IMG/VR virus record: IMGVR_UViG_3300032249_000382
Coordinates: 1-50,092 of that record
Direction: 5' to 3' (one strand)
Source: a virus
Length of the DNA: 50,092 nucleotides
Part shown: positions 46,056-50,092 of the stretch, one piece after another
Position numbering within the stretch: the first letter of the stretch is position 1
How the letters are laid out: the number at the start of each line of letters is the position of its first letter
Program-made: the position numbers and the translations under genes
Notes under the pieces: generated by a model
What the model was told of the DNA's origin: nothing
What the model saw: the letters and a program-made list of their open reading frames with translations, nothing else
Database searches by the model: none

Positions 46056-46208
46056 ATGGCTAATGTGAAAACTTTCAATCTGACGATTTGGGGTAATAAC
46101 GGTATGTCTATTACATTCCGTGGTATTTCACGGGTTGCTGTTGATCGGTATATTGCTCACTATACCAAGGATCCGAACTATGTGACTTGGAGCACGGAGG
46201 AAAGATGA
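46056..46208 (+). CDS. Small hypothetical protein, 50 aa
   Basis: TTGGAGGATTAATA precedes ATG 46056. MANVKTFNLTIWGNNGMSIT and a helical end; predicted small alpha/beta protein. Its last bases contain the ribosome binding site GGAGGAAAG for the next gene. Confidence 0.55.
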   Translation: MANVKTFNLTIWGNNGMSITFRGISRVAVDRYIAHYTKDPNYVTWSTEER

Positions 46209-46315
46209 AAAAGAAACCTAATCCAATTGCCAAAGCACTCCGCAATCCTGTATGTAGACAGAGGATTGTCAACAGCAAACGTGTTTACAATCGCAAAAGA
46301 TTACCAAAAATATAG
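46205..46315 (+). CDS. Small basic protein, 36 aa
   Basis: CACGGAGGAAAG precedes ATG 46205 (ATGA overlap). MKKKPNPIAKALRNPVCRQR then VNSKRVYNRKRLPKI: about a third of residues are Lys or Arg. Likely nucleic-acid binding, unproven. Last gene before cassette 3. Confidence 0.5.
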   Translation: MKKKPNPIAKALRNPVCRQRIVNSKRVYNRKRLPKI

Positions 46316-46321
46316 ACTAGT

Positions 46322-46390
46322 GGTGCGTCAACCTGTCGCACCTGTTTACATACCTTTTCTATTGACTCTTCCATTCCTTTATGCTATCCT
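46322..46390 (+). promoter_or_regulatory. Regulatory cassette 3
   Basis: GGTGCG (46322-46327) and CGCACC (46337-46342) form the outer stem, with a T-T mismatch and two more pairs inside. GTTTACATACCTTTT (46344-46358) follows, then TTGACT (46362-46367), a 17-bp spacer and TATCCT (46385-46390). The stem differs in sequence from cassettes 2 and 4 while the block and spacing are kept. It drives the gene at 46424. Confidence 0.8.
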
Positions 46391-46423
46391 TTCCTCAAGA
46401 TGAAAACAGTAAAAGGAATATGA

Positions 46424-47065
46424 ATGATTAATCTATCTAAAGCGTCTAAAATGCCTGCTAAATCTTGGTCATTACAGGCTGGTTCAACTTGTCCTGGATC
46501 TATAGATCCGGTTACTAAGCAACCTCTTCCTGTTTGTGCTGGTTGTTATGCAAAAGACGGCATGTATAATATGCCTAATGTTAAGTCCGTGCGTGACGCT
46601 AATCGTGAGGATTGGAAACGTGCCGAGTGGGTAGATGAAATGGTTACATTGCTTAAAAAGCAAAAGTATTTCCGCTGGTTTGACTCTGGAGACGTTTATC
46701 ATCCTGCTCTAGCTTTTAAAATCTTTCTTGTTATGCAAAAGACTCCTTGGGTTAAACATTGGCTCCCTACTAAGTCTTATAATATACCAAAAATTCGTGC
46801 TATACTTGATCGTATGAAAACACTAGAAAATGCTTCTATTCGATATTCTTCACCATCTATCGTAGGTGAATTTACCGAAGAGCATGGTTCAACCGTTATT
46901 GCATATGCTGATGATAAAACAAATGCAACGGTCTGTGGTGCATATTCTCGAAATGGCAAGTGTGGTGATTGTCGTGCCTGCTGGGATAAGAATGTTTCCG
47001 TTGTTGCATATCCTGCTCACGGCCGTCGTATGATGGCTAAAGTTCGTCGTTTACAAGCTGCTTAA
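46424..47065 (+). CDS. GP88-type Cys-rich phage protein, 213 aa
   Basis: SKASKMPAKSWSLQAGSTCP, VCAGCYAKDGMYNMPNV, YFRWFDSGDVYHPALAFKIF and a C-terminal CGAYSRNGKCGDCRACWD are the pattern of the GP88 family (named for a mycobacteriophage gene product), whose function is unknown. Seven cysteines in two clusters suggest metal or Fe-S binding. AAAAGGAATATGA precedes the ATG. A seven-codon frame (46400) in the leader could be a small leader peptide. Confidence 0.78.
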   Translation: MINLSKASKMPAKSWSLQAGSTCPGSIDPVTKQPLPVCAGCYAKDGMYNMPNVKSVRDANREDWKRAEWVDEMVTLLKKQKYFRWFDSGDVYHPALAFKIFLVMQKTPWVKHWLPTKSYNIPKIRAILDRMKTLENASIRYSSPSIVGEFTEEHGSTVIAYADDKTNATVCGAYSRNGKCGDCRACWDKNVSVVAYPAHGRRMMAKVRRLQAA

Positions 47066-47077
47066 AAGGAGATTAAT

Positions 47078-47284
47078 ATGTCAAAGATGTCCGATCTTGC
47101 TTTGCAAGTAGATGAATTGGTTGTTCAGGCAATTGAGTATGGTGCTCAAACCGAACAACAGGTTCAAACCTATGTAAATGATCGACTTAGTATCCATATT
47201 GATATTGGCCAAATTGACCGTATCATCAATGACTTTTACGGTCATTATGGTCAGTTACCGCCTTCATCTTTAACAATCGATTGA
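47078..47284 (+). CDS. Hypothetical acidic protein, 68 aa
   Basis: AAAAGGAGATTAAT precedes the ATG. A helical acidic protein (DLALQVDELVVQAIEYGAQT) with a C-terminal aromatic segment. Not recognised. Part of the cassette 3 unit. Confidence 0.62.
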   Translation: MSKMSDLALQVDELVVQAIEYGAQTEQQVQTYVNDRLSIHIDIGQIDRIINDFYGHYGQLPPSSLTID

Positions 47285-47293
47285 GGTAATAAA

Positions 47294-47515
47294 ATGGTCC
47301 GTCAATTCACAAATGCCATTATAGAAGCTAAAGACGAAGGTGTTTTGGATCGTGATGAACTTATCCGAGACCTTCTCAATTATCTGTCCGAGTCCGAGGT
47401 CGCAAACTTTTTGAGTAATTATTATGCCGAGTTTTATGGTGAACTTGCTGAGGATGAGGACGATGGTCAGCCAACTGAAATGCAGGAATGGTATGACTTC
47501 GACCATGGGTGCTGA
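47294..47515 (+). CDS. Hypothetical acidic protein, 73 aa
   Basis: TTGAGGTAATAAA precedes the ATG. Very acidic (ELAEDEDDGQPTEMQEW) and predicted helical. No known motif. Last gene before cassette 4. Confidence 0.62.
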   Translation: MVRQFTNAIIEAKDEGVLDRDELIRDLLNYLSESEVANFLSNYYAEFYGELAEDEDDGQPTEMQEWYDFDHGC

Positions 47516-47524
47516 ATGTATACC

Positions 47525-47606
47525 GTTTACATTCAAGGATGCGACATCGTGTCGCACCTGTTTACATACCTTTTTGCTTGACTTATGATCCGTTACCTGT
47601 TATCCT
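47525..47606 (+). promoter_or_regulatory. Regulatory cassette 4
   Basis: An extra GTTTACAT (47525-47532) precedes the stem TGCGACA (47540-47546), loop TCG, TGTCGCA (47550-47556). Then comes GTTTACATACCTTTT (47560-47574), TTGACT (47578-47583), a 17-bp spacer and TATCCT (47601-47606). It drives the gene at 47648 after GGAGAATGTGA. Confidence 0.82.
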
Positions 47607-47647
47607 ATCCGTATAAATGATGAATTATAAACATATGGAGAATGTGA

Positions 47648-48235
47648 ATGCCTAGAGTTGCTGCTTCTAACGGAATTAAACCTTACCTCCGTGCCCTTGC
47701 TGTTATCAAGATGGGTGTACCTGTTACTCCTACCGAGATAAACGATTATGTAGGTACCGGAGATTATGCTGCAAAGTATATCTCCTTCCTACGCACCCGT
47801 AACGGTTTCGAATTTACTATCCAGAAAGATGGTCGCAAGGTCGTCTCTTATACAATGATCAAAGAACCTGCCGATGTTGAGGCATTGCGTAACTTGCAAC
47901 CCAAGGCCAAGACGACTAAAGCACCTAAGGCTAAGGTTGCTAAAGCTCCTAAGGTAAAGGCCTCTAAGGTATTAGGTCTTACTATGGCTGAAGCAAATGA
48001 AATCCGTGAGGAAGTTGCTTCTGAACGTGCTTTAGAAATCAAGGCAAAGAACCTTGAGACAATGAAAAAGGTTGCTGCTAAGTTTAAACCTACTAAAGCA
48101 AAGAAGGCTAAGAAAGTCCGTGAGTTTGATGATGTTACTGAACAATTTGGTACATCTGGTGAGGTTGGTACCTCATTCAGTGTTGAACGTGATTGGGACT
48201 CCATCGAAGGTCTTGACCTTCAGAAATTGCTTTAA
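47648..48235 (+). CDS. Winged-helix-like protein with Lys/Ala/Pro linker, 195 aa
   Basis: The N-terminal 75 residues (PYLRALAVIKMGVPVTPTEI; AAKYISFLRTRNGFEFTIQK) look like a winged-helix DNA-binding domain. Residues about 84-110 are repeats of KAPKAKVAKAPKVKASK, histone-H1-like, and a second Lys-rich patch lies near 150-160. The C-terminus is acidic. A DNA-binding regulator or host-chromosome factor is plausible. It is expressed from cassette 4. The stop overlaps a possible next ATG. Confidence 0.68.
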   Translation: MPRVAASNGIKPYLRALAVIKMGVPVTPTEINDYVGTGDYAAKYISFLRTRNGFEFTIQKDGRKVVSYTMIKEPADVEALRNLQPKAKTTKAPKAKVAKAPKVKASKVLGLTMAEANEIREEVASERALEIKAKNLETMKKVAAKFKPTKAKKAKKVREFDDVTEQFGTSGEVGTSFSVERDWDSIEGLDLQKLL

Positions 48236-48252
48236 TGTCAGGAGTGTGCTGC

Positions 48253-48606
48253 ATGGCCCTTATGAAATTTCTATACAAAACGGCTCGTAATCCAAGTAAC
48301 TCTGATGTTTATCCGTGTCCGTCGGAAGTTGAATATGTTGGCCATGTGGTACCTCGACAATCATGGTTATCTAAAGAAGAATTTGCATTAACTACTGGAG
48401 ATATGGATGCACCAGTTCGCATACTCGACAAAAGAAACATTATACAGGCCTGGGTCGACCGGTCTAATCATAAAGATAATGTTAATATTGTGGATGGTAA
48501 GTATGTTGTAACAAGAGGTGCTTTCAATCGTCATTCATGTACCTGTACCGCATACAAATACCGAAATCGTTGTTCTCATATAGATGGAGTGAAACATGGG
48601 TCTTGA
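48253..48606 (+). CDS. SWIM-type zinc finger protein, 117 aa
   Basis: ATG 48253 (MALMKFLYK) has TCAGGAGTG eight bases upstream and is preferred over ATG 48235. The C-terminus SCTCTAYKYRNRCSHIDGVK has the CxC...CxH pattern of SWIM zinc fingers. The N-terminal part (VYPCPSEVEYVGHVVPR) is unrecognised. SWIM domains occur in DNA and protein binding factors. Confidence 0.7.
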   Translation: MALMKFLYKTARNPSNSDVYPCPSEVEYVGHVVPRQSWLSKEEFALTTGDMDAPVRILDKRNIIQAWVDRSNHKDNVNIVDGKYVVTRGAFNRHSCTCTAYKYRNRCSHIDGVKHGS

Positions 48607-49063
48607 TATGAACCTCTATGGTGATAAGTCCGTTTCTTCTAAATTTGAAAAAGACCCTGTTATGGAAGATGGGTTCGTTCTTGGCTCTAAAATACTCGAC
48701 ATGGGTTATTGGCGTAAACATGCTAACCTTCATGGTTATATTGTTGATACATTTGCAGGCGGTGAAGATGAGTGCCAGAAAATCCATCTTGGTGAAGAAG
48801 AACTGGTTCAACTTATAGAAGCATTAAAAAATGATGCTCTATATGAACATGGTGAGGTCACCGGTTTCTTCTTTGGCCGTTCTTATTTTCCTGGTGACAA
48901 AGATTTTTTTGGTTCATATGAGGAACAGAAGGCCAAAGATATTGACATCTTTACTAGAGCATTAGAGTGGTTGCGTAATGCGGCACCCTCTTCTGGTGAA
49001 ATTGGTACAGATAGTTATAAGTTTCCTGAGTGGCGTTCGGTTTATTATCAAGCATCTTGGTGA
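48596..49063 (+). CDS. Conserved phage hypothetical protein, 155 aa
   Basis: MGLDMNLYGDKSV, MGYWRKHANLHGYIV and GFFFGRSYFPGDKDFFGSYE belong to a family found in many phages, usually unnamed, with no known activity. It overlaps the preceding gene by 11 bases. Confidence 0.75.
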   Translation: MGLDMNLYGDKSVSSKFEKDPVMEDGFVLGSKILDMGYWRKHANLHGYIVDTFAGGEDECQKIHLGEEELVQLIEALKNDALYEHGEVTGFFFGRSYFPGDKDFFGSYEEQKAKDIDIFTRALEWLRNAAPSSGEIGTDSYKFPEWRSVYYQASW

Positions 49064-49072
49064 GGTGTGACA

Positions 49073-49258
49073 ATGCAAGAGTTTCTGTCTAAAGATCCCG
49101 CGAAAGCACTAGTGGAAGTAAAAGAGAAACTGTATGAGCGGATTAATATACTCCGCTCATGTATTAGTCCAGATGGTCCTATTGACCGTTTGGATCATCA
49201 TTTTAATAATGAAGTAGAGTTTCTTACCGATGTATTGGACTTAATCGAGAGGTCATAA
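49073..49258 (+). CDS. Hypothetical protein, 61 aa
   Basis: GGTGAGGTGTGACA precedes ATG 49073, which is preferred to GTG 49067. Helical and mixed charge (MQEFLSKDPAKALVEVKEKL). The start resembles the capsid-tag pattern only loosely. No motif recognised. Confidence 0.62.
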   Translation: MQEFLSKDPAKALVEVKEKLYERINILRSCISPDGPIDRLDHHFNNEVEFLTDVLDLIERS

Positions 49259-49584
49259 TGGGTCCCAATCAGGCAGCAAGATTACTTATTATGTCGGCCT
49301 ATTTGTATTATCGTTGTGACACGAATGTTATTGATGATGGTGAATATGATAAACTATCATTATATGTTGCTAAGAACTGGGATAAACTGGATACTCAATT
49401 ACAATGGCAGTTGGTGGACGCCGATGCTATTCGTGCTACTGGTAGTGGTATACTTATTACACAGATGGGCGTAGGTGCTGCCCTTGCCTGGTATAAAAAG
49501 AAGAAGAACAAAAACCTTAAAGGGTATGAAATGGATTGGATGGGCCCTCATCCTGAATTTAACTGTTTATATGCGGTGATATAA
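49258..49584 (+). CDS. Protein with NAD-ligase Ia-like segment, 108 aa
   Basis: AARLLIMSAYLYYRCDTNVI followed by DDGEYDKLSLYV resembles the Ia subdomain of NAD-dependent DNA ligases (YY...I.D.EYD.L), which binds the nicotinamide part of NAD. The rest of a ligase is absent, so it is a stand-alone module seen in several phages. NAD binding is only a suggestion. Coupled to both neighbours. Confidence 0.6.
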   Translation: MGPNQAARLLIMSAYLYYRCDTNVIDDGEYDKLSLYVAKNWDKLDTQLQWQLVDADAIRATGSGILITQMGVGAALAWYKKKKNKNLKGYEMDWMGPHPEFNCLYAVI

Positions 49585-50092
49585 TGAATATATTTTATAT
49601 ACATGAAGATCCAAAAATGTGTGCCGAATGGGCGGTTGATAGCCATTGTATCAAAATGATCCTTGAGAGTGCTCAACTTTTGTCCACGGCTCACCGAGTG
49701 CTAGACGGTCATGAGTATATTGATGATGGTGGAAAACGTAAGGTAAAGCGTTGGCGTCTTGATGATGACCGCAATGTTACATTATACTCCGCAACTCATG
49801 TAAATCATCCATCGGCCGTGTGGGCCCGTGAGAATAATAATAACTATAACTGGCTCTGGTGCTATCTAGATGAACATTGCAAAGAATATACTTATCGTTA
49901 TGGTAAAGTTCATAAAGTAGAGAAAGATGGTCTACTAAAAGCATTACAAACACCACCTAATAATATTCCAGTTTCATATAAAACTCAACCGCCAAGTGCG
50001 ATGGATCCTAAATACATCATATCACAAGATGCGGTAACAAACTACCGAAACTATTATAAACATGGTAAGGCGCATTTACACAAGTGGAAAAA
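49584..50092 (+). CDS. Conserved phage protein, 5' part (169 codons visible)
   Basis: ATG 49584 overlaps the preceding stop, and the frame is open to the end of the window. MNIFYIHEDPKMCAEWAVDS, HCIKMILESAQLLSTAHRVL and THVNHPSAVWARENNNNYNW recall a conserved protein of T4-like cyanophages and other large phages with unknown function. The ordered His, Asp and Trp residues suggest an enzyme, but no fold is assigned. Confidence 0.75.
   Translation, partial: MNIFYIHEDPKMCAEWAVDSHCIKMILESAQLLSTAHRVLDGHEYIDDGGKRKVKRWRLDDDRNVTLYSATHVNHPSAVWARENNNNYNWLWCYLDEHCKEYTYRYGKVHKVEKDGLLKALQTPPNNIPVSYKTQPPSAMDPKYIISQDAVTNYRNYYKHGKAHLHKWK

Noticed and set aside
44735-47583. MotA-box reading of TTTGCTTGA in cassettes 1 and 4
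   Set aside because: The spacing to the -10 box (about 19 bases) is wrong for T4 middle promoters (12-13), and cassettes 2 and 3 lack the motif while keeping TTGACT.

Overview
The window is a densely packed segment of a large lytic tailed phage of the T4 superfamily. The core replication genes are present in T4-like relative order: family B DNA polymerase (gp43), UvsX recombinase, gp41 helicase, then further along gp61 primase and RNase H. They are surrounded by many proteins that I associate with the cyanophage, rhizobial and marine branch of T4-like viruses rather than with T4 itself. Metabolism points the same way. The ribonucleotide reductase is the single-chain, B12-dependent class II enzyme and thymidylate synthase is ThyX, where T4 uses NrdAB and Td. 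I infer a Gram-negative host, possibly an alphaproteobacterium. The species cannot be fixed from the sequence alone. The DNA is AT-rich. All genes are on the plus strand except a spanin pair and one glycosyltransferase.

Layout. 1-3.3 kb: tiny genes, several with one membrane helix, ending in a holin-like protein. 3.3-3.9 kb: Rz/Rz1-type spanins on the minus strand. 4-12.4 kb: Bfd-like Fe-S protein, Sm-like protein, DNA polymerase, glycosyltransferase, UvsX, a GIY-YIG-like protein and gp41. 12.4-13.1 kb: four tRNAs (Arg UCU, Gly UCC twice, Pro UGG). 13-22.9 kb: accessory genes, including three Fe(II)/2-oxoglutarate oxygenase-like proteins, exported Gly-rich proteins, an RlpA-like and an M15-like cell wall enzyme, an FkbM-like methyltransferase, a glycosyltransferase and a deaminase. 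23-33 kb: a virion-associated block with a ligase-fold protein, a HAD hydrolase, a multidomain nucleotidyltransferase/metalloprotease/kinase, a LysM protein and an Ig-domain capsid protein. 32.8-44.7 kb: endolysin, primase, ThyX, class II reductase, L,D-transpeptidase, glutaredoxin, a fourth oxygenase, RNase H and a SprT-like protein. 44.7-50.1 kb: small early-type genes punctuated by four near-identical regulatory cassettes.

How it works together. The replication proteins form a T4-type replisome. The reductase, ThyX, glutaredoxin and deaminase supply deoxynucleotides. Lysis and wall functions are spread over a GH19 endolysin, a holin-like protein, spanins and three exported wall enzymes (RlpA, M15, YkuD). 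Sigma70-like promoters (TTGACA/TTGACT, 17-bp spacer) precede several transcription units. TATAAATA/CTAAATA boxes resembling T4 late promoters precede some virion and lysis genes.

The most notable signals are: (1) a stem-loop plus GTTTACAT plus promoter cassette present four times between 44.7 and 47.6 kb; (2) proteins carrying N-terminal tags like the T4 capsid-targeting sequence, attached to enzymes that together look like an end-healing and sealing kit; (3) a probable overprinted gene inside the polymerase fingers; (4) a structured leader RNA before the M15 gene; (5) a shared SLEDFF tail on the polymerase and a GIY-YIG-like protein; (6) a tRNA-Gly with an abnormal T-loop.
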